Shown here piece by piece: positions 54,864 to 62,753 of a DNA stretch of 64,000 bases. Source of the stretch: an uncultured Flavobacteriales bacterium (GTDB taxonomy: Bacteria > Bacteroidota > Bacteroidia > Flavobacteriales_D > Sanyastnellaceae); assembly GCA_949373165.1 (NCBI GenBank), contig CASICO010000028.1, forward strand, positions 17,753 to 81,752, in the 5' to 3' direction. The first letter of the stretch is position 1, and each line of letters starts with the position of its first letter. The notes beneath the pieces were generated by a model that was not told the origin of the DNA, did not search any database, and saw only the letters and a list, made by a program, of their open reading frames with translations. A program made the translations under genes and the position numbers.

Positions 54864-57155
54864 TTATTGAGCCAAATTGAATTCAACCACCTGTTCTTTC
54901 ACCCTCAATCCAAACACACCAGGTTCTACGATATATGTGTTGTCCATTCCAATGAATCCGAGTTCATTGCTGGAAACGCCAATTTCTACTTCTATGGTGG
55001 CACCGGCAGGCACCACGACTTGTTTGAAGGCCTTGAGTTCATCCACAGCGGGTGTGATGCTGGCCACGCGATCTTGAGAATACAAAATGACCGTCTCGGT
55101 GGAGGAACGCTCACCTGAGTTGACCAAGGTCACCTTGACATTTACTTCGTCGCCCATGTTCACGATGCTGTCTCCAATCAATTCAATAGAGGTCGTCTCG
55201 ACGTTGGAGTAGGAGAGGCCACTGCCAAAGGTGTAGAGCGGATTAAATGCGCTAAGCGAGAAATCGGAGTGGACGTTCTCTGTGTGCTTCCGATCGTATG
55301 TCAAGTGTGCCGAAGCGTGACGTGGCCAAGTAAAGGGCAATCGTCCAGAGGGGTTGAAGCTTCCCACCAGCACGTCGGCAATGGCTTGGGCGCCATAGTC
55401 GCCCGGCAAATAGGCCATTACAAAAGCGTCGAGTAAGGGCTCGATGTCCGATAGAGTGCGAGGACGACCACCGATATAAACGCCGATGACGGGTGTGCCA
55501 GTGGCGTGAATGGCCTCGACCAATTCTTGTTGGTTTTCGAAAAGTTCAATGTCTTCCACGCTGCCAACACCTTCGGTGTAAGGCATCTCCCCAAGAAAGA
55601 CCACTGCACACTGGGTATTCTTCGAATTCAAATTGCGGGCAATGTCAGCGACATCTTGACTCGTAAACGCCATGTCCAATTCGGCAAAGGAGACACGGTT
55701 TTCACCCAAGGCTTCTTGCATGGCCTCCACAGCAGTGGGGCGTCCGGGCGTGTTGTAAGTCGGGTCTGTCCCTTGCCATGTGCCGGACCAACCGCCGTTG
55801 AGGGCATTGAGGCTATTGGCTGTTGGACCGGTAACGAGAATTCTTCCTGAGCCTCCGAGAGGCAGAATGGGCGCGCCTGCGATGGCCGCGTGTTGGCCGT
55901 CATTTTTGAGCAGCGTAATGCTTTCCAAAGCCGCTTTGATTGCACCACCTTCGATGGACTCTTTCTTGGGGTAGTCTGCCAAAGAAGGCGGAAAACCACC
56001 AGTTTGGAAGAGGCCGAGGTCGTACTTCATGTTCAAAATCCGGCGGACACTTTCATCCATGCGCGCCATGGGGATTCGGCCATCGCGGACCAATTCCGCA
56101 AGCAAGACGGGGAATTCAGTATCGGTTGGGACCATGCTCATGTCGATTCCGGCATTGATGGCCATCGCAATGGCATCTTTGTAGTCGGACGCCACTTTAT
56201 GCCGGCTAAAGAGATACTTGATGTCTTCCCAATCCGTGACAACCATGCCATCAAATTCGAGATCCTCACGCAAAATGTCCGTGAGGATGTGGTGGTCAAC
56301 GTGCACAGGTATGCCATTGATTTCGCCACTGTTTACCATAATGCTGGCTGCTCCTGCATCGATTGCGGCAGCGAACGGCGGCAGGAAGATTTGACGCAAC
56401 TGACGCTCAGGAATCCAAGCGGGTGTGCGGTCTTTTCCTGTAAGAGGTCGGCTGTAGCCCACATAATGCTTCAATGTAGCCGCAATGGGCGAAGGGCCCT
56501 CTTGATAGCCCTTGACCATGGCAACACCCATGTCGCTGACCAGTTTGGGTGCTTCGCCGAACGTTTCCCAAAACCTCGGCCAACGGGCGTCACGTGCCAC
56601 ATCGAGAACAGGCGAGAAGTTCCAGGGGATGCCAGAGGCGGTCACTTCCATGGCTGCATTTTCAGCAAACTTTCGAACCAGGGCTGTGTCCCAAGTGGCG
56701 GCAAGTCCAATTTGTTGCGGTCCAAGGACCGACCCTGAAGTATAGGTTGCTCCGTGTATGGCGTCGATTCCATACAAAACGGGAATCCCGGTTTCCTTCC
56801 GGGCTGCGGCTTCTTGTATGCCACCGATCAATTCATGCCATTGTTCAGGACCGTATGCGTGGCCACCGCAATTGAGGATGCTGCCCACTTTTAGGTCCAC
56901 AAGTACATTCTGGAGCTTGCTGGTGTCAAGACGGTGGGGCTCTTCTAATGCATACGGAGCACCCACGCAGACCATATCAAGGGTCAGCTGTGTCATCTCG
57001 CCAGCTTTGTCTTCAATGGACATGGTGGAGAGTATGCTGTCTACAAATGCTTCTTTGCTGTCTTGCGGTGAAGGATGTACCTGTGGACTGCAAGAGAACA
57101 GTCCGACGGTAAGAGCTGAAAAAGCCAAGGACAGAGAAAAAGCTGGGTACTTCAT
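54864..57155 (-). CDS. Glycoside hydrolase family 3 beta-glucosidase lipoprotein
   Basis: The 763-residue protein has a lipobox (GLFSC, Cys22). It shows the GH3 layout: VLYGIDAIHGATYTSGSV, PWNFSPVLDVARDARWPRFWETFGE, the substrate-binding Lys229-His230 in LKHYVGYS, and the predicted nucleophile Asp308 in VVTDWEDIKYLF. The C-terminal fibronectin-III-like domain is present. It releases glucose from beta-linked oligosaccharides made by GH16. It is the first gene of the operon 57155-46288, with 22 bp to the next gene. Confidence 0.94.
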   Translation of the reverse strand: MKYPAFSLSLAFSALTVGLFSCSPQVHPSPQDSKEAFVDSILSTMSIEDKAGEMTQLTLDMVCVGAPYALEEPHRLDTSKLQNVLVDLKVGSILNCGGHAYGPEQWHELIGGIQEAAARKETGIPVLYGIDAIHGATYTSGSVLGPQQIGLAATWDTALVRKFAENAAMEVTASGIPWNFSPVLDVARDARWPRFWETFGEAPKLVSDMGVAMVKGYQEGPSPIAATLKHYVGYSRPLTGKDRTPAWIPERQLRQIFLPPFAAAIDAGAASIMVNSGEINGIPVHVDHHILTDILREDLEFDGMVVTDWEDIKYLFSRHKVASDYKDAIAMAINAGIDMSMVPTDTEFPVLLAELVRDGRIPMARMDESVRRILNMKYDLGLFQTGGFPPSLADYPKKESIEGGAIKAALESITLLKNDGQHAAIAGAPILPLGGSGRILVTGPTANSLNALNGGWSGTWQGTDPTYNTPGRPTAVEAMQEALGENRVSFAELDMAFTSQDVADIARNLNSKNTQCAVVFLGEMPYTEGVGSVEDIELFENQQELVEAIHATGTPVIGVYIGGRPRTLSDIEPLLDAFVMAYLPGDYGAQAIADVLVGSFNPSGRLPFTWPRHASAHLTYDRKHTENVHSDFSLSAFNPLYTFGSGLSYSNVETTSIELIGDSIVNMGDEVNVKVTLVNSGERSSTETVILYSQDRVASITPAVDELKAFKQVVVPAGATIEVEIGVSSNELGFIGMDNTYIVEPGVFGLRVKEQVVEFNLAQ

Positions 57156-57173
57156 CGATCAAGTTTACCCTGC

Positions 57174-57192
57174 AAGTGTACGAACTACACTT
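57174..57192. promoter_or_regulatory. Inverted repeat upstream of the glucan operon, candidate operator
   Basis: AAGTGTA-CGAAC-TACACTT is a perfect 7-bp inverted repeat with a 5-bp spacer, 19 bp upstream of the GH3 start. On the minus strand one arm reads TACACTTG, near the Bacteroidota -7 promoter element TAnnTTTG. If so, a bound regulator would block the promoter. The TGTAC core also appears in the palindrome at 8413-8427, but spacing differs, so a shared regulator is only a suggestion. Confidence 0.35.
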
Positions 57193-57309
57193 AGAGTATT
57201 TTTGAACTCGTCCTCTAAAGTCAAGTGGTTGATTTCAGGTTCAAAGAGCGTGGCAAAAGCCGGGTGCGTGTGGGCAGTCGAATGGGACGACACCCACTAC
57301 CTTTACTGA

Positions 57310-57825
57310 ATGATCCAACGGACTTCCATTGTTCTTTTCTGTGCCATGACTTTGGCTGCTGCTCTGGCGTTACCGTCTTGTGCTGGAGGCGAGAGTGCTC
57401 CGGTTTCTTCTCCAGATGGGGACGCTGAGGGTCAGATGTTTTATGGCTCAGTCATCGACCTCGATGGCGCCTTAGATGCCCAGACCATGAGAGGGGTTTT
57501 GGCCGATGAGGGGAGGTCTAATGTCCGATTCGAGGGAGAGATTTCAAGCACTTGTCCGAAGAAAGGGTGTTGGATGGACGTGGTATCCGGAGAAGACACG
57601 GTTTTCGTTCGTTTCCTGGACTACGCCTTTTTTGTGCCGACAGAAGGTGCAGAAGGAAAAAGAACCATCATTGAAGGCGAAGCGTTTTACGACACGTTGA
57701 CCGTGGACATGCGCCGGCATTATGCGCAGGACGCAGGTGCTTCGGAAGAGGAGATTGCCGCCATCATCGAGCCGGAATTGAAGTTGGCTTTTATGGCAAC
57801 GGGTGTCATGATTGAAGAAGAATGA
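57310..57825 (+). CDS. DUF4920-domain lipoprotein
   Basis: The 171-residue lipoprotein (lipobox ALPSC) matches the DUF4920 family. It shows VRFEGEISSTCPKKGCWMDVVSGEDTVFVRFLDYAFFVP, followed by a helix with MRRHYAQDAGASEEEIAAI. The conserved CPKKGCWM pair of cysteines could bind a metal or form a disulfide. The function is unknown. The stop overlaps the next gene by 4 bp. Confidence 0.88.
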   Translation: MIQRTSIVLFCAMTLAAALALPSCAGGESAPVSSPDGDAEGQMFYGSVIDLDGALDAQTMRGVLADEGRSNVRFEGEISSTCPKKGCWMDVVSGEDTVFVRFLDYAFFVPTEGAEGKRTIIEGEAFYDTLTVDMRRHYAQDAGASEEEIAAIIEPELKLAFMATGVMIEEE

Positions 57826-58277
57826 TTCGCCCCCTTCACTGGACGTTGATCGCGTCATTCATGGTGTTTGTTTTTGGCCCGTCGTGCTCGAGTTCTTCTG
57901 AGTCTAGCCAGAACCAAAATCCTCGTTTGGCGCCAGCTCAGCCCAATCGCACCTCGGAATTGGCTCAGGCCATGAGGGACATTGATCTGGAGTTGCAATC
58001 AGTGCTGGCCGTTTTGTCGGCGGGAGAGGAGGCCACGGATTTCCGGTTAACGGAGCATGACTTCTCCAAACTTCAGCCTACGGACTCGACGATGTTGGTC
58101 GTTGGCTTTCAGGCGCTTTCCATTGCATTTTCCTCCCACGTTTCCAATTTCAATCGTACCCCCAGCAAAGAAACCTACATGGCTGTTGTGGGTGGTTGTG
58201 TGTCCTGCCACCAAAAAGCGTGTCCTGGTCCGTTAGAACGGATTGCCAAACGACGACTTCCCGACGCATTGGATTGA
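57822..58277 (+). CDS. Cytochrome-c-like lipoprotein
   Basis: The 151-residue protein has a lipobox (GPSC, Cys22). A four-helix-type region follows, then a single heme-binding motif C126-V-S-C129-H130 near the C-terminus (GGCVSCHQKACPGPL). This layout fits a class-II-like cytochrome c. It would sit in the outer membrane or periplasm and may carry electrons. The DUF4920 partner overlaps it, so the two may act together in a metal or redox function. Confidence 0.75.
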   Translation: MIRPLHWTLIASFMVFVFGPSCSSSSESSQNQNPRLAPAQPNRTSELAQAMRDIDLELQSVLAVLSAGEEATDFRLTEHDFSKLQPTDSTMLVVGFQALSIAFSSHVSNFNRTPSKETYMAVVGGCVSCHQKACPGPLERIAKRRLPDALD

Positions 58278-58348
58278 TTGCTTTTTAAGAGAAACAGCCG
58301 TTTCGCGACGCCATGCCGTGTGTCAGGTTGGTTGAAGCTTGGGGGTGG

Positions 58349-59090
58349 AAAAAAGAAATCCGCACCGTCCAATCCAGACCGAAGTCCTTCATTTCTGATG
58401 CGGATTCTTCCGGGCACGAACCACCCGGAGGTGTTCGGCTCACAGGGAAACGGGGGTTCCTGTGCTGCGCCTTTTAAGGGGCGCTCCGGACCTTGTGGTG
58501 TCGGGGCAAACCTTGGTCGATGACCTGAGCTTGTCCTGAAGGCACCCGGACGACCGGGGTCATCTCGGTTCAACTGAACGGGTCAGTTGAGTCGACACGA
58601 TGAAGTTGCCTACATCGGTCCTAGCCATCAGGGGCACATTGCCTTGCGGCGGTTTGTCCCTAGACCCTTCGGTGCACACATGAAGGCCTTTCAACCTTGT
58701 GTGTGTCGGCCCAATGACGCCAGTCAATTTGGGCCTTCCTCAGATCGGACGGGTAAACCCGTTCTCTCTCGCTGCTGTTTTCCCGGAGGAATTGCGGACA
58801 CTCGCATGTCTCACGCCCGTTTCACTGAAGATCGCCTGCTTTCGCGGGCCGGGTTGCAGCGCCTTTTCACTTTCGGTGCGGAGCGAACTCCGCAGGACCG
58901 AAGTCCCGCCCATTTTCAGGGCGCTTTCCGATTCAAGGTCGGCATCAGATTCGCCTTCGCGATTCTGGTCAGTGGCAAGAGCCGCACTTTGGGGGCGAAC
59001 CCCGTTTGGTGTTGACGATGCTGGTTGCCCAACCCTCCGAAGAGGTCTTTGGCTTTCGCCGCAGTGCCGTCGCTGACAAGACAATTGTGA
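58349..59090 (-). ncRNA. Candidate long structured non-coding RNA (about 0.75 kb)
   Basis: No convincing gene lies in the 1.2-kb stretch 58278-59473. On the minus strand this part can form at least 12 stable hairpins. C(UUCG)G loops occur at 58377-58386, 58895-58906 and 59034-59045, and G(UUCG)C loops at 58877-58894 and 58992-59003. There is a C(UCCG)G loop at 58417-58437 and GAAA loops at 58834-58849 and 59052-59061. Other stems are 58441-58464, 58570-58590 (TCAACTGA/TCAGTTGA), 58708-58735 (GGCCCAA and TGAC arms), 58749-58762 and 58946-58967. The last hairpin (AGAATCCGCA / TGCGGATTTCT, one bulge) is followed by a six-U run at 58354-58349, an intrinsic terminator. I find no RNase P, tmRNA or SRP signature. 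The 5' end is not known. Confidence 0.6.
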
Positions 59091-59169
59091 GGCCTTTTTT
59101 TGGAATTGGTTGGACTTGGGGAGTGCTTCTACTTCACAATGAAGGAACAGTGGTTATCCACAATTGTGA
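59081..59169. repeat. ACAATTGTGA direct repeat and DnaA-box-like site at the presumed RNA promoter
   Basis: ACAATTGTGA occurs at 59081-59090 and again at 59160-59169; each holds the palindrome CAATTG. A perfect DnaA-box sequence TTATCCACA lies at 59154-59162, overlapping the second copy. TTCACAATGAAG sits between. These sites lie just upstream of the 5' end of the candidate RNA and may be its control region. A single DnaA box is not enough to call an origin. From 59170 to 59473 I see only a hairpin (CCCTGC...GCAGGG, 59202-59234). Confidence 0.4.
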
Positions 59170-59473
59170 ATAGAGCTAGAATCTCTAGAAAAAAGAAACA
59201 TGCCCTGCTTTGAGCTCAAAGCAAAGATGCAGGGTGCGGAATGGAAAGGGCTTGAACGTGACTCCTGAGGTCACCAATTGGCGAGAAACTGAACATGGAC
59301 TTCCGTTGCCAGATTTCAACAGCATCCACCTCGGGCGCACATGGCGAGCATGACCACGGAATCTGCCAGGGATGCCGTCACAGCCAAGTTTGTGTGGCCT
59401 TGTCTTGGAGGACATTGCCCCTTGTTGTGAATTGAGGCTGGGCGGAATCGTCTTTTTCCTGCATTTTTGGAAG

Positions 59474-60254
59474 ATGTGCTTATCCACGAAACACCTCTGC
59501 TGCGCGATGGTGGTGATGTCTTCTTTTTTGACCCCGAAGTTTGCGCAAGACACGGGAGTCTGTCCTCCTGGTTGGGAGGGTGTGGCCCGAGAGTTTTTGG
59601 GTTCGCGCTTAGAATCAAATTGGGAGGAAGCGGCGTTGTGTGTGGTGCCAGGTGAGCAGCAGAGTTGGTTGGATTGGCAGAAGTGGTCAGAGAACAAACT
59701 CGAAGTGACCTTGGCGGCATTGCCACAGGACATACAGTCGAGGCACCACAAAGAGGTCGAAAGAGATCGAGCCCGGCTTGAAGTCTCCAATTGCACTTGT
59801 GACCCCGTCGCCAATGGGGATTTCCGGATTAGGATAGATCCCGATGGGCGGTCTTATCAATTCTTGACCATGCGTTTGGAGACCAGCGTCTGGCATGTTG
59901 TCACAAGAATGGTGGAATTGGATTTGGAGTCTACCGAGATGGTGAAAGCGTATATGCAAGCTTCAGATGCCCGAAGGTGGGAGGAAGCCGAGGCTTGGGT
60001 GGCTCAATCTTCGCGGTCTCGATTTGCGGGTTATCGGGCGGAAGTGGAGATGTTTTTTGAGCTCGAGTGAGTGGTTGACCAATGGGAGAAAAGAGCAGGC
60101 TGAATTGCGGGTCGCAGAATGGGGAGAGGGCCAAATGAGGGCAGAGCAGTTGACGGAGGACATGTTGGAAGTCCACATGGAGTTTCCTTCTGCAGAACCC
60201 ATGTCCTGCGAACTCTTGAGGGTCGATGAGTCTTGGAGGATCCTGCTCAGATGA
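59474..60254 (+). pseudogene. Hypothetical exported protein, one-base frameshift near 60068
   Basis: The first frame reads from MCLSTKHLCCAMVVMSSFL (possible signal peptide ending KFAQ) to YRAEVEMFFELE, then meets TGA at 60068-60070. The next frame continues EWLTNGRKEQAELRVAEWGEGQMRAEQL and ends with CELLRVDESWRILLR. Deleting one T at 60068 joins ELE to EWL in a 259-residue protein. The final strand resembles the end of SnoaL- or DUF4878-like folds, but I cannot name a family. The start could be further upstream (59372). The break may be a sequencing insertion. It is followed after 3 bp by the GreA-like gene. Confidence 0.55.
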
Positions 60255-60257
60255 GGC

Positions 60258-60707
60258 GTGCAAAAAAAACAGGTGGTCAATGCCCTCAAGAACGCATTGG
60301 TTGCAGCTCACTTGAGTGCGAAGTCCGAATGGGATGAATTGGCCAGCAGTTTGACCAAGGAAACGAAAAGCACTGCAGGTGACAAGCATGAAACGGGGAG
60401 GGCCATGGTCCACCTTGAAATGGAACAGGCAGGGCAGCGTTTGGCCCGAATGGAGGCGATGATGTCGGCCTTCCAAAGGCTCGAGTTGAATTCTGAAAGG
60501 ACGACAATCGGCCCGGGAGCTTTGGTTCTGGTGGAAGGGGGAGGGTTTTTCCTTGGGGTTCCGTTTGGTGGCTTCGATGTTCCGGAATGGGGCAAACTCC
60601 AAGCGATTTCCTCCGATGCTCCTCTTGCCCTGGCCATGATGGGCCATGGTGCGGGCTCCGAAGTGGTGTTTCGTGAGCGGTCTTGGCGGATTGTCCAAGT
60701 CGTGTAG
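60258..60707 (+). CDS. GreA/GreB-C-terminal-like small protein
   Basis: The 149-residue protein starts at a GTG (MQKKQVVNALKNALVAAHL). It has a helical hairpin-like region with the conserved SSLTKETKSTAGDKHETGRAMVHLEMEQ, followed by a beta-rich FKBP-like part: IGPGALVLVEGGGFFLGVPFG, then ALAMMGHGAGSEVVF. This resembles a Bacteroidota family related to transcription elongation factors GreA/GreB (sometimes mis-named 3-oxoacyl-ACP synthase). It could bind RNA polymerase. It lies 3 bp downstream of the broken gene before it. Confidence 0.75.
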   Translation: MQKKQVVNALKNALVAAHLSAKSEWDELASSLTKETKSTAGDKHETGRAMVHLEMEQAGQRLARMEAMMSAFQRLELNSERTTIGPGALVLVEGGGFFLGVPFGGFDVPEWGKLQAISSDAPLALAMMGHGAGSEVVFRERSWRIVQVV

Positions 60708-60812
60708 GCTCGACTCATCTTCTGGGCGTGCCGAACGGATTCGTGCACAAACTCTGCAATTGACCTCATCTAAGCGCCCGGAAACAGCTACATTTGCGCA
60801 AAATATACTGAT

Positions 60813-61265
60813 TTGGGACGATCACAAGAAACTTTCGGGAAGCGCGAGCGAGAAGCCAAACGCGCCAAGAAAAAGAAGGAAAAGGACGCCAAGAAGCTCG
60901 AGGCCAAAGGCAACAAGCTCACCTTGGACAGTCCCGATATGATTGCCTATGTCGACGAGTTCGGTAGAATCGTGGACACCCCCCCGGACCCAACGGAGCG
61001 GGAAGAGATCAACCTTGAGGACATTCAAATCAGCGTCCCGAAGGATGAGGATATGGAGCCGGTGGACAAAACCCGCCATGGCAAAGTGACCATGTTCAAT
61101 CCAGACAAAGGCTTCGGATTCATTCGTGACATCAACAGTGGCGAGAGCATTTTTGCCCACGTGACGAACATGAAGGAAGAAGTAGAGCAGGGCAACAAAG
61201 TCACTTTTGAAGTGGAGATGAGTCACAAAGGCCCATCTGCCATCAAGGTGACCATTGTCAAGTAA
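60813..61265 (+). CDS. Cold-shock-domain protein with charged N-terminal extension
   Basis: The 150-residue protein has a Lys/Glu-rich N-terminus (GRSQETFGKREREAKRAKKK) and a C-terminal cold-shock domain from about residue 87. RNA-binding motifs KGFGFI (99-104) and SIFAHV (112-117) are intact. Homologues in Bacteroidota start with the same GRSQETF; here the first codon reads TTG, which I take as the start. It should bind single-stranded nucleic acid. The 3' end overlaps the convergent gene's stop by 8 bp. Confidence 0.88.
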   Translation: MGRSQETFGKREREAKRAKKKKEKDAKKLEAKGNKLTLDSPDMIAYVDEFGRIVDTPPDPTEREEINLEDIQISVPKDEDMEPVDKTRHGKVTMFNPDKGFGFIRDINSGESIFAHVTNMKEEVEQGNKVTFEVEMSHKGPSAIKVTIVK

Positions 61266-62010
61266 CCCCGTCTTTGGAAATTTCTTGAAGGAGTTTGCGC
61301 CTGGCAATGGGCAGCAAAGTCTGGTTTATGGGTATGTTCCAGTCTAAGTGGACATGGTATGTGGCCGGTTGAGGGAGATCCTTGTGTCTTTTAATCAGGG
61401 ACCACTTCACGTTTTCCGCTTGTTCTAAGCGGGATATCGGTCGCGATTCCACGCATTGGAGTCGAAGCTCAAGAAAGGCGTCATCGTTTTGAATAACCCT
61501 TGACTTCGTGTAACGGTAAGCTTTGAGTTGTCGTTTGTTTGGTCGTCCCTGAGTCACCAATAAGTATCCCTCTGCCACGCGAATGGGCTGGACCCCAACG
61601 GAAACGAATTGCAATTGAGACGCCACCAGATCATAAAGGGCCTTCCCTTCGTCCATGGCGGAACTCAAGTGGGGCAGTGCCCGCTGGATGAGCGCATCCA
61701 AATAGGATTCTAACTGGTCTTGGTGTGGATTGGATTGCCGAAGCAAACGAAGATTTCGCAAGTCGAGGCTTTTCAATGGCCCGGCTTCATGAGATGAGGT
61801 CAACTCTGATTGAATCTGTTTGAGTTCATGGTGCTTTTGGATGATGTCCCCAAGTGCGGGATAAAGGCGGGTGTTTTTAAACTCGTTTTTCAGCTTTTGT
61901 AGCCAAGCGAGAAGAACGTATTCCTTGTATTCAGCATCCATGACTCCTCCTGCAATCCACTGCTTGGGAAAATCAATGTTTTTGAATGAGGGTTGAATGG
62001 GCTTTGTCAT
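61258..62010 (-). CDS. Conserved-looking hypothetical protein
   Basis: The 250-residue protein is started at MTKPIQPSFKN; an upstream ATG at 62034 adds eight residues. It has an N-terminal helical part (MDAEYKEYVLLAWLQKLKNEFKNTRLYPALGDIIQKHHELK) and a beta-rich C-terminal half (VQPIRVAEGYLLVTQGRP, AYRYTKSRV, TYHVHLDWNIPINQTLLPIARRKLL). The DAEYKEY-LLAWLQ segment looks like a family found in other Bacteroidota, but I know no function. It has no signal peptide. It converges with the cold-shock gene. Confidence 0.7.
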   Translation of the reverse strand: MTKPIQPSFKNIDFPKQWIAGGVMDAEYKEYVLLAWLQKLKNEFKNTRLYPALGDIIQKHHELKQIQSELTSSHEAGPLKSLDLRNLRLLRQSNPHQDQLESYLDALIQRALPHLSSAMDEGKALYDLVASQLQFVSVGVQPIRVAEGYLLVTQGRPNKRQLKAYRYTKSRVIQNDDAFLELRLQCVESRPISRLEQAENVKWSLIKRHKDLPQPATYHVHLDWNIPINQTLLPIARRKLLQEISKDGVT

Positions 62011-62115
62011 CGACGCAATGGTTAATATAGTCATTGAAACCCTTATAATATTCGGTAATTTGTAAAAATCAAGGTTTCACTTGACGTTGTGTTAACATTG
62101 CCGTAACTTACGGGT

Positions 62116-62700
62116 GTGTTAAAATCTCGTTTGTGTGTGTTGTTCGGATGTCTGGTTTGGATGTCTTCCGCTCTGTCCCAAGAAAGGACAGTGGGTATTG
62201 GTGCAGACGCTTCGTTGTGGGCGTCTGGATGGAAGAATGTGCACGTAGCGGTCGTCCTCCAGGATGAAGTTCGCCTTCACGGAGGATTGGGTTTGCTCTC
62301 CGAAGCAACGGCCGAGCAGGGCATTCATTTTCGCCCTCGGCCACAGCACTTCAATTCAGCCATGCAATACAGCTTGGGGCTCCGGGTGATTCCGAGAGCC
62401 AATAGTGGCCAGCGTTGGTCGGAGCTTTTTGGCATTGAGCTGGCGGGTGAGTGCTTTAAGAAGTCCCCTGTCGAATGGATGGGGCGCAGTGGAACCATGG
62501 CTTGGAACAGGACGGACGCTCGCGTGATTGTTGGCGCTGAATGTCGGATTCACCAGAACTTTTCGGTCAGTGCTCACTTGGGCCTTGGGCGGTCTGTTGT
62601 TCAGGGCGGTGAAGGCTTTGATGAAGACCTTTTCGAAGCCGTGGAGAATTCTCCGGGCATGACCCGGATGCTCGGGTTGGAGCTCCTATTCTGGTTGTAA
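62116..62700 (+). CDS. Hypothetical exported protein, possible outer-membrane barrel
   Basis: The 194-residue protein starts at a GTG and has a signal peptide ending ALSQ. Alternating strands follow (VGIGADASLWASGWKNVHVAVVL, AMQYSLGLRVIP, ELFGIELAGECF, RVIVGAECRIHQNFSVSAHLGLG) and it ends MLGLELLFWL. This is the usual picture of a small outer-membrane beta-barrel. No named family is recognised. It stands divergent from the gene at 61258-62010 across about 100 bp. Confidence 0.65.
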   Translation: MLKSRLCVLFGCLVWMSSALSQERTVGIGADASLWASGWKNVHVAVVLQDEVRLHGGLGLLSEATAEQGIHFRPRPQHFNSAMQYSLGLRVIPRANSGQRWSELFGIELAGECFKKSPVEWMGRSGTMAWNRTDARVIVGAECRIHQNFSVSAHLGLGRSVVQGGEGFDEDLFEAVENSPGMTRMLGLELLFWL

Positions 62701-62705
62701 AACAA

Positions 62706-62729
62706 AATCGGACCCCGAAGGGTCCGATT
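62706..62729 (-). terminator. Intrinsic terminator of the desaturase gene
   Basis: AATCGGACCC, loop CGAA, GGGTCCGATT is a perfect 10-bp stem. Read on the minus strand, it has a C(UUCG)G tetraloop and is followed by UUGUUUU. It sits 25 bp past the desaturase stop and may also end the plus-strand gene before it. Confidence 0.85.
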
Positions 62730-62753
62730 CTCATTCAATGTTTTCTTGCTCGC

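Noticed and set aside
58587..59084. Short open frames on both strands within the candidate RNA region
   Set aside because: They have Arg/Pro/Ser-rich composition, no start context and no domain; hairpins run through them, so non-coding structure explains the region better.
58349..59090. Identifying the structured region as RNase P RNA, tmRNA, SRP RNA or a group II intron
   Set aside because: I looked for the GAGGAAAGTCC block of RNase P, the tag frame and CCA-like end of tmRNA, the SRP GGAAG loop region and intron domain V. None was found; the GAGCCG near 58435 does not continue as domain V.
59154..59162. Replication origin
   Set aside because: There is only one perfect DnaA box, with no box cluster, AT-rich unwinding region or dnaA/dnaN neighbour.
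59185..59814. Minus-strand open frame of 209 codons
   Set aside because: It lies opposite the exported-protein gene at 59474-60254, which has better signal-peptide and strand features.
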